A DNA stretch of 14,218 nt from positions 1 through 14,218 of the forward strand of contig SFPN01000037.1 in NCBI GenBank assembly GCA_004551945.1, in the 5' to 3' direction. Positions 1 through 6,885 of the stretch are shown piece by piece; the first letter of the stretch is position 1, and each line of letters opens with the position of its first letter. A model generated the notes under the pieces. The model saw only the letters and a list, made by a program, of their open reading frames with translations. It was not told where the DNA came from and did no database searches. This DNA is from Clostridiales bacterium. GTDB lineage: Bacteria; Bacillota; Clostridia; Oscillospirales; Oscillospiraceae. A program made the position numbers and the translations under genes.

Positions 1-138
1 GCCTTTCGGTTTTGTCTCGGCAACTCAACCTTAATACAGGCCACTCCTATTCGCTATCTTTTTTTACTTTTTGTCACACATCATCGTAACACCTACATTA
101 CCAGACAAAGGTGTCGCAAGGTTTTCCGGGAGAAAACG

Positions 139-167
139 TTGTATTGGTCGGGAGAATATGCTAAAAT
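139..167 (+). promoter_or_regulatory. Sigma-A promoter of the DivIVA-like gene
   Basis: The -35 box TTGTAT (139-144) and -10 box TAAAAT (162-167) are separated by 17 bases. A TG at 159-160 makes this an extended -10. Transcription should begin near 174, giving a leader of about 30 bases. A weaker pair further up, TTGTCA (71-76) and TACATT (94-99), also with 17-base spacing, could be a second promoter. An imperfect dyad ACACCT/AGGTGT (89-94/109-114) lies between them. Bases 1-70 hold nothing I can recognise. Confidence 0.7.
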
Positions 168-203
168 AACGGCAAAAGATTTCCTTTTTGGGAGGAATCC
201 GTG

Positions 204-950
204 ATGAACGAAAATGAAGGTCAATTCCGCAGCGCCGCCTTCGGCGGTTTTCACCGGCAGGACGTGCTGGACTATATCGAAACCATGACCCGGGAGCATC
301 AGGCCGCCCTGGCCGCCGCCCAGGAGGAGAAGGATGCCCTGGCCCAGGAAAAGGCCGAAGTGGAGTCTGCCCTGGCAGAGGAAAAGGCCGCCCGCCGCCG
401 GGCGGAGGACCGGCAGATGCTGCTGGAAAACCGGGCATCCGCCGCTGCCGGCGGACAAAAGGACCTGGAAGAAGCCCTGGAAGCGGCCAAGGCGCAGCTG
501 GAGGAACAGTCTGCCCAGCTGGCCCAGGCCCGGGAGGAGGCAGAGCGTCTGCGGTCCCAGCTCCAGACGGAGACGGAGGACGTCCGGGCAAAGCTCCAGG
601 AGGAAGTGAAGGAGCTGAAGGCCCAGCTCCAGGTGCTGAAGCCCCAGGCAGAGTCCTGGCAGCGGATCAAGGACACCGCGGGGGACATTGAAGTGTCCGC
701 CCACGAGCGGGCCCAGGTCACCTTCCAGGAGGCCCAGGCCCACGCAGCGGAAATCCGCGCCCAGGCCATCCAGTGGGTGCTGGAGATCCAGAGCCGCTGC
801 GACAAGCTCCAGCAGGACCTGCGCACCTCCATTGCGGCGGCGGAAAAGGAGCTGGACGCGGTCCGGACTTCCTTCTCCCTGGCAGAGGTGGACGTGGAGG
901 GCTTCCAGCAGGCCCTGTCCCAGCTGGTGGCCAGCACCGAGAATACATAA
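204..950 (+). CDS. DivIVA-like coiled-coil protein
   Basis: A 248-residue cytoplasmic protein. The N-terminus (about residues 8-25) reads FGGFHRQDVLDYIE, which resembles the DivIVA membrane-binding motif FxGYxxxEVDxFL. It is followed by a long Ala/Glu/Gln/Lys-rich coiled coil (about 28-150) and a second helical region to the end. DivIVA-family proteins bind curved membrane at division sites or poles and recruit partners; that role is inferred from the N-terminal motif and coiled-coil layout only. GTG at 201 is also in frame, but ATG at 204 sits 8 bases after GGAGG (191-195), a better spacing. It is a single-gene unit with its own promoter and converges on the glycosyltransferase-CsaB gene. 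It could instead be an unrelated coiled-coil protein, since the conserved part is short. Confidence 0.7.
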   Translation: MNENEGQFRSAAFGGFHRQDVLDYIETMTREHQAALAAAQEEKDALAQEKAEVESALAEEKAARRRAEDRQMLLENRASAAAGGQKDLEEALEAAKAQLEEQSAQLAQAREEAERLRSQLQTETEDVRAKLQEEVKELKAQLQVLKPQAESWQRIKDTAGDIEVSAHERAQVTFQEAQAHAAEIRAQAIQWVLEIQSRCDKLQQDLRTSIAAAEKELDAVRTSFSLAEVDVEGFQQALSQLVASTENT

Positions 951-962
951 CGACCAACCAAA

Positions 963-1010
963 CCCACAGCAAAACGCCTTCCTTGCACAAGGGAGGCGTT
1001 TTGCTGTGGG
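963..1010. terminator. Bidirectional intrinsic terminator between convergent genes
   Basis: Arms at 963-982 and 991-1010 form a 20-bp stem with one G-U pair and an 8-base loop. The inner GC-rich part is flanked by AAAA on the left and TTTT on the right, so it can work in both directions. It ends 4 bases from the stop codon of the minus-strand gene and starts 12 bases after the stop of the plus-strand gene. Confidence 0.85.
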
Positions 1011-1014
1011 GAAT

Positions 1015-3234
1015 TTAGTTGTCCTTTTTCACGTACTCCTCCACCACCTGCCGGTTCACCGCCTCCATGCGGCGGAGCTTGGCCACGCTCTCGGACAGGT
1101 ACTGGGGGTCCTTGCCCCGCTCCACGGCCCCGTCGATGAGGGCCTTCAGGTTTTCGGCGGTGAGACTCTCCAGGTCCTCGTACAGGTCCTGGCCGATGTA
1201 GGACAGGAAGGAGCTCACCTTCTGGTCGTAGACAATGCCCACCAGGGGAACCCCCTGTCCGGCGGCGAAGATGAGGCCGTGCAGCCGCATGGACACCACC
1301 ACCTGCATCCGGGAGAGGATGCCGATGGTTTGGGCGGCGGTGTAGCCGTCGGTGATGACGTAGCGGGGTGCCGTCATGTGGCTGGTGACCCGTCGGGCTG
1401 CGTCCACATCCAGCCGGGGCTCGATGGGGAAGAACACGGGGGTGAGGCCGTATTTCTCGTACACATAGTCCGCTGCGGCGGCAATGTCCTTGACCTTTTC
1501 CTCAAAGTTGGGCCAGGGCCGCAGGACGAAGCCGATGTAGTTCCCGTGGGCGGGGATGCCGCAGCTTTCCAGAATGCCGTCCACCACGTCCGCCGGGGCA
1601 GAGGGGAGAATCACGGTGGTGTCCGCCGACAGGGAGATCCTGGGCTCTGTTACCCCCAGCACTCCCAGCTCCTTCTGGGAGTCGGGGTCCCGGAGGGTGA
1701 TGGCGTCCACATACCGGTTCATCACCTTGGTGGCCCGGGTCCGGTTTCTGGGATTGCGGATGGGGCCGATGCCGCAGCCGTACATAATCACCGGGCAGCC
1801 GCTGCGCTTGGCGGCGGCCAGGGTCCACAGGTAGAACCACAGGGACCGGAAGCTGGTCACGTCCTGCATCAGGGAGCCGCCGCCGTTGATAAAGAGCTTG
1901 GCCCGACGGAAATAGTGGCAGGCCTTGAAGGCGTTGAAGGTGTAGAAGGCGTTGACCCGGTAGTGCATCCGGGTGTCCGGGGGATTCCGGGAGAACACCT
2001 GGAAGGACAGGTCCGGGTCGATGGCCCGCAGCTCCGTGAGGATGGCCAGCAAAATGGCGTCGTCCCCGGCGTTGCCCCGGCCGTAGGCTCCGCAGATGAC
2101 CACCCGGTCCCGGCCCTTCCGCTCATAGCGAAGGATGGTCTCGTAGATCTCCAGCTGCCGCTGGATGGTGGCCTCAATGGAAAACTCCCGCTTGGCCTTT
2201 TCGTACAGGCGGCGGCCCATGGCCTTCCGCAGGTCCGGGTCCCTGGCCAGGGTCAGCAGGTGGCCGGCCAGGGCCTGGGCGTCTCCCGCCTGGAAGAGAA
2301 AGCCGTTGGAGCCGTGGTCAATCAGGTAGGAAACGCCGCCCACCTTGCTGCTCACTGTGGGCAGGGCAACCCGGGCACCCTCGGTGAGGGCGTAGGGGAA
2401 GGTTTCCGAGATGGAGGTCAGGGTGTTGATGTCGATGGCGTGGTAGAAGGAGTCAGTATCCGAAATCCAGCCGGCGAAGCAGACCTCTTTGGACACCCCC
2501 AGCTCAGCGGCCAGCTGCTTTAACCGAGTCATCTCCTCCCCGTCCCCGGCGATAAGCAGCCGCAGAGCGGGGAAGTCCTTGTGGGCGAGGGCAAAGCCCC
2601 GGATGAGGGTGGCAATGTCCTTCACCGGGTTCAGCCGGGCGGCAATGCCCGCCACCACGCAGGATTCGCCGGCTTCAAGCCCCACGGACCGGAAAAATTC
2701 CTCCCGGTTCATGGCCGGGGTCCGGGGGGTAAAGTCCAAGCCGTTGTAGATGGAGAAGAGCCGCTCCGGGTCAAAGTTCCGGGAGATCAGCAGGTCCACC
2801 ATGGCATCGGACACGCCGATGCGGTAGTCCAGCTTCCGCAGGGCGAAGGTGTTGATGGTGCCGTAGGTCAGCCGGGAGAAGGGGCGGCCCAGGTAGTCCA
2901 GCCGGTAGTCGCTGTGGACGGTGGAGACCGTGGGCAGGCCGGTTTTCCGGGCCAGGAGGGCCGCCATCATGTTGCCCCTGGCACCGTGGCTGTGAATGAT
3001 GTCGTAGCCCTCTTCCTTGACCATGCGGGTGAGCGTTTTCAGGTTGGCCAAAGCGTTCCGCCCGCCGATGACCTGGGTGTTGATGCCCAGTTCCCGGGCC
3101 TCTTGGACGAAGGGGCCCTCGGTGAAGCAGACCATTTTAACCTGGATATGGGGGGTGAGACCGGCCAGCAGGGTGTGAACGTGGGTTTTTGCGCCGCCGG
3201 TGTCGCCGCCGCTGATCAGATGAAGGACTTTCAT
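1015..3234 (-). CDS. csaB: GT4 glycosyltransferase fused to CsaB-type polysaccharide pyruvyl transferase
   Basis: A 739-residue fusion. Residues 1-370 are a GT-B fold family-4 glycosyltransferase: an N-terminal Gly-rich loop (SGGDTGGAKTHV, 8-19), the acceptor-side HSHGARGN (81-88), and the nucleotide-sugar E-x7-E motif at E277/E285. Residues 376-739 are a CsaB-like pyruvyl transferase: GAYGRGNAGDDAIL (382-395), NGGGSLMQD (450-458) and SMRLHGLIFA (648-657). CsaB enzymes add ketal-linked pyruvate from phosphoenolpyruvate to secondary cell-wall polymers, the ligand of SLH-domain surface proteins. The GT half probably adds a sugar to the same polymer (inference). Both halves look intact. ATG 3234 was chosen because CGGAGGA precedes it by 7 bases; an in-frame ATG at 3309 lies upstream of the promoter boxes. 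It is divergent from the DUF4330 gene. Confidence 0.9.
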   Translation of the reverse strand: MKVLHLISGGDTGGAKTHVHTLLAGLTPHIQVKMVCFTEGPFVQEARELGINTQVIGGRNALANLKTLTRMVKEEGYDIIHSHGARGNMMAALLARKTGLPTVSTVHSDYRLDYLGRPFSRLTYGTINTFALRKLDYRIGVSDAMVDLLISRNFDPERLFSIYNGLDFTPRTPAMNREEFFRSVGLEAGESCVVAGIAARLNPVKDIATLIRGFALAHKDFPALRLLIAGDGEEMTRLKQLAAELGVSKEVCFAGWISDTDSFYHAIDINTLTSISETFPYALTEGARVALPTVSSKVGGVSYLIDHGSNGFLFQAGDAQALAGHLLTLARDPDLRKAMGRRLYEKAKREFSIEATIQRQLEIYETILRYERKGRDRVVICGAYGRGNAGDDAILLAILTELRAIDPDLSFQVFSRNPPDTRMHYRVNAFYTFNAFKACHYFRRAKLFINGGGSLMQDVTSFRSLWFYLWTLAAAKRSGCPVIMYGCGIGPIRNPRNRTRATKVMNRYVDAITLRDPDSQKELGVLGVTEPRISLSADTTVILPSAPADVVDGILESCGIPAHGNYIGFVLRPWPNFEEKVKDIAAAADYVYEKYGLTPVFFPIEPRLDVDAARRVTSHMTAPRYVITDGYTAAQTIGILSRMQVVVSMRLHGLIFAAGQGVPLVGIVYDQKVSSFLSYIGQDLYEDLESLTAENLKALIDGAVERGKDPQYLSESVAKLRRMEAVNRQVVEEYVKKDN

Positions 3235-3257
3235 GGGGATTCCTCCGAAAAAAAGAC

Positions 3258-3286
3258 TTGTGAAATACAGCATAATATTATACAAT
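3258..3286 (+). promoter_or_regulatory. Promoter of the DUF4330 gene
   Basis: TTGTGA (3258-3263) and TACAAT (3281-3286) are 17 bases apart. Transcription should start near 3293, giving a leader of about 28 bases. Bases 3281-3282 belong to both this -10 box and the opposing TATAAT, so the two promoters are unlikely to be occupied at the same time. Confidence 0.7.
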
Positions 3287-3305
3287 GGTTTGGAACTTTG
3301 GTCAA
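3277..3305 (-). promoter_or_regulatory. Promoter of the GT4-CsaB gene
   Basis: Read on the minus strand, TTGACC (3305-3300) and TATAAT (3282-3277) are 17 bases apart, a near-consensus sigma-A promoter. It gives a leader of about 35 bases before ATG 3234. Its -10 box overlaps that of the divergent DUF4330 promoter. Confidence 0.8.
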
Positions 3306-3320
3306 GCAACGGAGGTTATT

Positions 3321-3860
3321 ATGAGTATCATCGATAAAAAGGGAAAGCTGTTCGGCAAGCTGAACATCATTGACCTGATCGCTGTCATTCTGATTGTGGC
3401 GGTGGTGGCCCTGCTGGGGTACAAGCTTACGTCCAACCAGGGCGGCGGCCTGGCCGGCGAGGGTCAGCCTGTGGTCTATACTGTGAAGATCAGAAACGTG
3501 GACCAGCGGATTTACGACTTTATCCAGGACGAGGTGGACAAGGGTCCCTGCCAGCTCACCGCGTCCAACGAGATGCTGGACGCTTACGTTACCAAGGTGG
3601 AGGCCACCCCCGCAGAGGACACTACCTTTACCGTGAAGGAAGACCGCAACCTGAATCTCACCACCCTGGTGGAGGCCGGCGCGGGTACCTACGACCTGGT
3701 CTTTACCATTGAGGGGTCGGTGAAGGACAACCTGACCAGCGAGCTGGGCAGCCAGGAAATCCGGGTGGGCAAGACCCACATCGTCAAGACCACCACCTTT
3801 GAGCTGGAAAACGGCGTCATCCTCTCCTGCGAGCGGCTGGAGACCGAGGCAGCGCAGTAA
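3321..3860 (+). CDS. DUF4330 family single-pass membrane protein
   Basis: A 179-residue protein. It has a short basic cytoplasmic start (DKKGKLFGKLNIIDL), one membrane helix (about 16-35), then an extracytoplasmic beta-rich domain of about 140 residues with no cysteine pair or catalytic motif that I can see. The opening pattern D-x-x-G-x-L-F-G-K-x-N-I-I-D followed by a helix is what I recognise as DUF4330. The family has no established function; members often lie near surface-polysaccharide genes, which fits the divergent GT4-CsaB gene here. The start is set by GGAGG (3311-3315), 5 bases before the ATG; the in-frame ATG at 3285 lies in the promoter. Followed by a terminator, so transcribed alone. 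Confidence 0.75.
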   Translation: MSIIDKKGKLFGKLNIIDLIAVILIVAVVALLGYKLTSNQGGGLAGEGQPVVYTVKIRNVDQRIYDFIQDEVDKGPCQLTASNEMLDAYVTKVEATPAEDTTFTVKEDRNLNLTTLVEAGAGTYDLVFTIEGSVKDNLTSELGSQEIRVGKTHIVKTTTFELENGVILSCERLETEAAQ

Positions 3861-3875
3861 CCCCAACCGGAAACC

Positions 3876-3907
3876 ATGCGGGCGGCAGAAGCCGCCCGCA
3901 TTCTGTT
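3876..3907 (+). terminator. Intrinsic terminator of the DUF4330 gene
   Basis: An 11-bp GC-rich stem (arms 3876-3886 and 3891-3901) with an AGAA loop, followed by a modest T-rich tail (TTCTGTTTGT). Confidence 0.8.
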
Positions 3908-3951
3908 TGTACAAAATCTTGACAAACCGTCGAATTTTTTAGGGAAAACAG

Positions 3952-3979
3952 TTGACTTTTTTGGAAAGCGTGGTACCAT
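3952..3979 (+). promoter_or_regulatory. Promoter of the riboswitch and transporter
   Basis: TTGACT (3952-3957) and TACCAT (3974-3979) are 16 bases apart, with TG at 3971-3972 forming an extended -10. Transcription would start around 3986, just before the first strand of riboswitch helix P1. A second TTGACA at 3920-3925 has no convincing -10 at the right distance. Confidence 0.6.
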
Positions 3980-3991
3980 GGTGGCGCAAAG

Positions 3992-4164
3992 CATGATAGA
4001 GGTGCAAAGGTCAAGAGTACCCTTTCCTGTCCGGCAGGCCCGGGGAGAGGGGAAAGGGGCCTTTGCCGAGGCCCCGCGGACTTTGGCCTGAAAGCCGCGA
4101 AGCCGGGCTGCGGGAGAAGATCCCGCAGACTGTCGCCCCGGGAAGGGGGCGGAGCGCTGTCGTG
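3992..4164 (+). ncRNA. Lysine riboswitch aptamer (L box)
   Basis: The 173-base length and order of conserved blocks match lysine aptamers. P1 pairs CATGATAG (3992-3999) with CTGTCGTG (4157-4164). AGAGGTGC (3998-4005) and AAGAGTA (4013-4019) form the conserved 5' internal-loop region. Further on come TTTGCCGAGG (about 4062-4071), the CTGAAAG/CGAAGCCGGGCTG region (about 4089-4112), GACTGTCG (about 4129-4136) and the closing GGAGCGCTGTC (4151-4161). The layout closely follows the Bacillus subtilis lysC leader as I remember it. The RNA binds L-lysine and normally switches off the downstream gene. The identification rests on pattern recognition; a covariance-model search was not run. Confidence 0.88.
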
Positions 4165-4179
4165 GGTTCCTCTCTGTGG

Positions 4180-4211
4180 AGTCATGGCCAGCGCCATGGC
4201 TTTATTTTTTT
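4180..4211 (+). terminator. Riboswitch expression platform: intrinsic terminator
   Basis: AGTCATGGC (4180-4188) pairs with GCCATGGCT (4193-4201) around a CAGC loop, followed by a run of Ts (to 4211, one A). An alternative pairing of GCGCTG (4154-4159) with CAGCGC (4189-4194) would use part of the P1 3' strand plus the terminator loop and arm. It is therefore a candidate antiterminator that excludes both P1 and the terminator. This predicts transcription stopping when lysine is bound. The antiterminator is inferred. Confidence 0.8.
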
Positions 4212-4233
4212 GAAAGACGGGAGAGAGAACACC

Positions 4234-5994
4234 ATGAGAAGAAACCGAAAGCGCCTGCTGCCCCTGCTGGTGGTGCTGGTGCTGCTGGCAGCGGCCCTGA
4301 CCACCACCACCCTGGCCGCCGGAGACCCCACCGAGGAGCCCGGCACCAAAGTCATCGAGTGTGCCGACTGCGGCGGCACCGGCCTGTGCATGACCTGCTA
4401 CGGCCAGGACCCGGACTGCGAAGACTGTGGAGGCACCTTCCTGTGCCCCAGCTGTGAGGGCACCGGGTATGTGGAGTCCCCCAGCCATTTTTACAACAGC
4501 TTCTGGGCCCTGCTGCCCCCCATTATCGCCATCGCCCTGGCCCTCATCACCAAGGAGGTCTATTCCTCCCTGTTCATCGGCATCCTGGTGGGCGGCCTGC
4601 TCTATTCCAACTTCAGCTTTGAGGGTACCGTCCTTCACGTGTTCCAGGACGGCATCGTGGGTTCGGTGGCCGACAGCTACAATATGGGCATCCTGATTTT
4701 CCTGGTCATCCTGGGGGCCATGGTGTGCCTCATGAACCGGGCCGGCGGCTCTGCCGCCTTTGGCCGGTGGGCCCAGACCCGCATCAAGTCCCGGGTGGGC
4801 GCCCAGTTGGCCACCGTCATCCTGGGCTGCCTCATCTTCATTGACGACTACTTCAACTGCCTTACCGTGGGCAGCGTCATGCGGCCGGTGACGGACAAGC
4901 ACAAGATCTCCCGGGCCAAGCTGGCCTACCTGATCGACGCCACCGCCGCACCCATCTGCATCATCGCCCCGGTTTCCTCCTGGGCTGCCGCCGTGGCCGG
5001 CTTTGCGGAGGACGGCCAGGGCCTGAACCTGTTTATCCGGGCCATTCCCTTTAACTTCTACGCTCTGCTCACCATCCTCACCATGGTGGGCCTGGCCCTG
5101 CTGAAGATCGACTTCGGCCCCATGGCCAGGCACGAGCGCAACGCCATGGAAAAGGACGACCTGTTCTCCGGCAAGAACCCCTACGCCATGATGGAGGAGG
5201 ACGCGGACGAGAGCCACGGCAAGGTCATTGACCTGGTGTTCCCCATCCTGACGCTGGTGGTCTGCTGCATCATCGGCATGATCTACTCCGGCGGCTTCTT
5301 TGACGGCGCGGGCTTTGTGGAGGCCTTCTCCAACTCCGACGCCTCCGTGGGCCTGATGCTGGGCTCCGCCTTTGCCCTGGTCATCACCATTATCTACTAC
5401 GCCATCCGCCGGTCCATGTCCTTCAGCTCCATGATGTCCTGCCTCCCCGAGGGCTTCAAGGCCATGGTCCCTGCCATCCTGATCCTCACCTTCGCCTGGT
5501 CCCTGAAGACCATGACCGACTCCCTGGGGGCCAAGCTCTTCGTCCGGGACTTTGTGTACAACAACGCCGCCAGCGTCCAGATGTTCCTGCCGGCCATCGT
5601 GTTCCTCATCGGCTGTCTGCTGGCCTTTGCCACCGGCACCAGCTGGGGCACCTTCGGGATGCTGATCCCCATTGTCCAGAGCGTGTTCCCCATGGACAAC
5701 CCCCTGTCCATCGTCTGCATCTCCGCCTGCATGGCCGGCGCAGTCTGCGGCGACCACTGCTCCCCCATTTCCGACACCACCATCATGGCCTCTGCCGGCG
5801 CCCAGTGCGACCATGTGAGCCATGTCTCCACCCAGCTGCCCTACGCCATCACCGTGGCGGCGGTGAGCTTTGTCAGCTACATCATCGCCGGCTTCGTGCC
5901 CAACGCCCTCATCGCCCTGCCCATTGCGGTGGTGCTGATGCTGCTGACCCTCTTTTTCATGCACAAGGTGTTCAGCAAACAGGCGGCGGCCTGA
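4234..5994 (+). CDS. NhaC-superfamily transporter (probable lysine importer) with N-terminal CxxCxGxG domain
   Basis: A 586-residue membrane protein. Residues 1-29 look like a signal peptide or first helix (basic start, Leu/Val/Ala core, TLAAG end). Residues 43-78 hold four CxxC pairs (43/46, 52/55, 62/65, 71/74); the first and last are full CxxCxGxG, as in the DnaJ zinc domain. From residue 89 on there are about 12 hydrophobic segments with NhaC signatures: FIDDYFN, SWGTFGMLIP (470-479) and GDHCSPISDTT (506-516). NhaC proteins are usually called Na+/H+ antiporters, but NhaC-superfamily members under lysine riboswitches have been predicted to be lysine transporters (LysW). The leader here makes that the better reading. 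ATG 4234 follows a weak GGGAGAG site. The Cys module is probably outside the membrane (inferred), and its function is unknown. Confidence 0.85.
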   Translation: MRRNRKRLLPLLVVLVLLAAALTTTTLAAGDPTEEPGTKVIECADCGGTGLCMTCYGQDPDCEDCGGTFLCPSCEGTGYVESPSHFYNSFWALLPPIIAIALALITKEVYSSLFIGILVGGLLYSNFSFEGTVLHVFQDGIVGSVADSYNMGILIFLVILGAMVCLMNRAGGSAAFGRWAQTRIKSRVGAQLATVILGCLIFIDDYFNCLTVGSVMRPVTDKHKISRAKLAYLIDATAAPICIIAPVSSWAAAVAGFAEDGQGLNLFIRAIPFNFYALLTILTMVGLALLKIDFGPMARHERNAMEKDDLFSGKNPYAMMEEDADESHGKVIDLVFPILTLVVCCIIGMIYSGGFFDGAGFVEAFSNSDASVGLMLGSAFALVITIIYYAIRRSMSFSSMMSCLPEGFKAMVPAILILTFAWSLKTMTDSLGAKLFVRDFVYNNAASVQMFLPAIVFLIGCLLAFATGTSWGTFGMLIPIVQSVFPMDNPLSIVCISACMAGAVCGDHCSPISDTTIMASAGAQCDHVSHVSTQLPYAITVAAVSFVSYIIAGFVPNALIALPIAVVLMLLTLFFMHKVFSKQAAA

Positions 5995-6018
5995 GCCCTG
6001 TAACGCCTCATAAAACGC

Positions 6019-6061
6019 AATCCCCTCCGACTGGTTACTTCCGGGTCGGAGGGGATTTTTT
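6019..6061. terminator. Shared terminator of the transporter gene and the TSUP pair
   Basis: A 13-bp stem (arms 6019-6031 and 6045-6057) followed by six Ts on the plus strand. On the minus strand the hairpin overlaps the last codons and stop of the downstream TSUP half gene (stop at 6037-6035), so termination of that gene also depends on it. Confidence 0.8.
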
Positions 6062-6415
6062 GTCCCTGCGGAAAAGCTCCCGCAGGCCGATATAGAGGAG
6101 AAAGACGCCGAAGAGCTTTTTCAGCAGGCGGGTGTCCAGGCTGTTGGAGAGCAGGGCGGTGGCGGCGGCGGCAGCCAGCCCCGCCAGAATGGCAGGGAGG
6201 ATGGTTTTCCTGTCCAGCAGGCCGTTCTTTTTGTGGGCGGGCAGGGAGGCAGCGGCGGCGGGGAGGAAGTACAGGAGATTGATCCCCTGGGCCTGGTGCT
6301 GGCTCATCCCGGCAAAGGCGGTGAGGTAGATGAGCAGCAGGGACCCGCCCCCGATGCCGAAGGCGGACAGGATGCCCGTTACCGTCCCGGCGGCCAGGGC
6401 AATGAGCCAGCTCAT
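6035..6415 (-). CDS. TauE/SafE (TSUP) half-size transporter, second subunit
   Basis: 126 residues with about four membrane helices. The N-terminal GILSAFGIGGGSLLLIYL (about 14-31) is the family's glycine-rich repeat signature. Full-length TauE/SafE proteins are about 250 residues with two such four-helix repeats; this is one repeat. The ATG overlaps the stop of the upstream half gene in an ATGA arrangement (6415-6412), so the two are translationally coupled and probably form a heterodimer (inference). The family exports sulfite, sulfoacetate or other organic anions; nothing nearby identifies the substrate. The protein ends in a basic tail (RRDKKSPPTRK) that lies in the shared terminator hairpin. 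Confidence 0.85.
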   Translation of the reverse strand: MSWLIALAAGTVTGILSAFGIGGGSLLLIYLTAFAGMSQHQAQGINLLYFLPAAAASLPAHKKNGLLDRKTILPAILAGLAAAAATALLSNSLDTRLLKKLFGVFLLYIGLRELFRRDKKSPPTRK

Positions 6416-6780
6416 CCGGTGAGGGAGGTCCAGGCCCCGTAGAGGACCAGAAGGGCGAAGAGCCGCTTGAGCCAGACCAGGGAGACCTTTTTAAAGAGTT
6501 TGCCGCCGATGAGCCCGCCCAGAAGTCCCCCCAGCAGGTAGGGGAGGGCCGCCGCCAGGTCCAGGTTCCCCCTGGCGTAATAGATCACCGCCGACAGGGC
6601 GCACAGGGGGAAGATAATGGCCACCGAGCAGGCGAAGGCCCTGCGCCGGTCCAGGCCGCACCGGGCCATGAGCAGGGGGACCAGCACCATGCCCCCGCCG
6701 CCGCCGAAAAAGCCGTTGACCAGCCCCGCCGCGCCCCCTGCCAGGGCCGCCGGGAACCAGGATTTTGAGGATTCTTTCAT
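6412..6780 (-). CDS. TauE/SafE (TSUP) half-size transporter, first subunit
   Basis: 122 residues from ATG 6780 (GTG 6783 is also in frame). The ATG lies 7 bases after AGAGGT, so it is the better start. It has about four membrane helices with the signature NGFFGGGGGMVLVPLL near residue 22 and a second Gly-rich helix LLGGLLGGLIGGKLF. Its length is half that of a classic TauE/SafE protein, and the next gene supplies the other repeat with a 4-base overlap. I see no clear promoter in the short gap upstream, so it may be expressed by read-through from the foldase gene or from a weak unrecognised promoter. The substrate is unknown. Confidence 0.85.
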   Translation of the reverse strand: MKESSKSWFPAALAGGAAGLVNGFFGGGGGMVLVPLLMARCGLDRRRAFACSVAIIFPLCALSAVIYYARGNLDLAAALPYLLGGLLGGLIGGKLFKKVSLVWLKRLFALLVLYGAWTSLTG

Positions 6781-6807
6781 CACGGGTACCTCTCAGGGCT
6801 TGCAGTC

Positions 6808-6862
6808 TTGCGCCCGGGCGCGCAAAAGCCCTCCTCCGGCCTAGTTTGCCGGGGGAGGGCTT
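6808..6862 (-). terminator. Terminator of the foldase gene with an adjacent second hairpin
   Basis: Arms 6826-6840 and 6848-6862 form a 15-bp stem with one G-U pair. On the minus strand it is followed by TTTTG. Immediately beyond lies a second hairpin, TTGCGC/GCGCAA (6808-6813/6820-6825), with a short CCGGGC loop. The T-run is short, so some read-through into the TSUP pair is plausible. Confidence 0.75.
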
Positions 6863-6885
6863 GGTTTATTCTTCGGGATAACGAC

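Noticed and set aside
1..120. Possible IS end or other element at the left edge
   Set aside because: The AT-rich stretch has no terminal repeat, no match to the IS at the right edge and no coding potential.
688..2523. A 611-codon open frame on the plus strand
   Set aside because: It is the antisense shadow of the GT4-CsaB gene plus an out-of-frame part of the DivIVA-like gene. Its translation is low-complexity Gly/Val/His/Gln with no domain.
3235..3309. An N-terminal extension of the GT4-CsaB protein from ATG 3309
   Set aside because: The extra 25 codons lie over the promoter boxes, and a good ribosome site precedes ATG 3234.
3992..4164. A Na+ or Li+ riboswitch upstream of an NhaC antiporter
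   Set aside because: These would fit the usual annotation of NhaC, but the conserved blocks (AGAGGTGC, AAGAGTA, GACTGTC, GGAGCGCTGTC) and P1 geometry match the lysine class.
3817..5964. A 715-codon open frame on the minus strand opposite the transporter
   Set aside because: Composition is Gly/His/Gln/Asp-rich with no membrane or enzyme motif; it runs through the terminator and riboswitch, so it is an artefact of GC-rich coding DNA.
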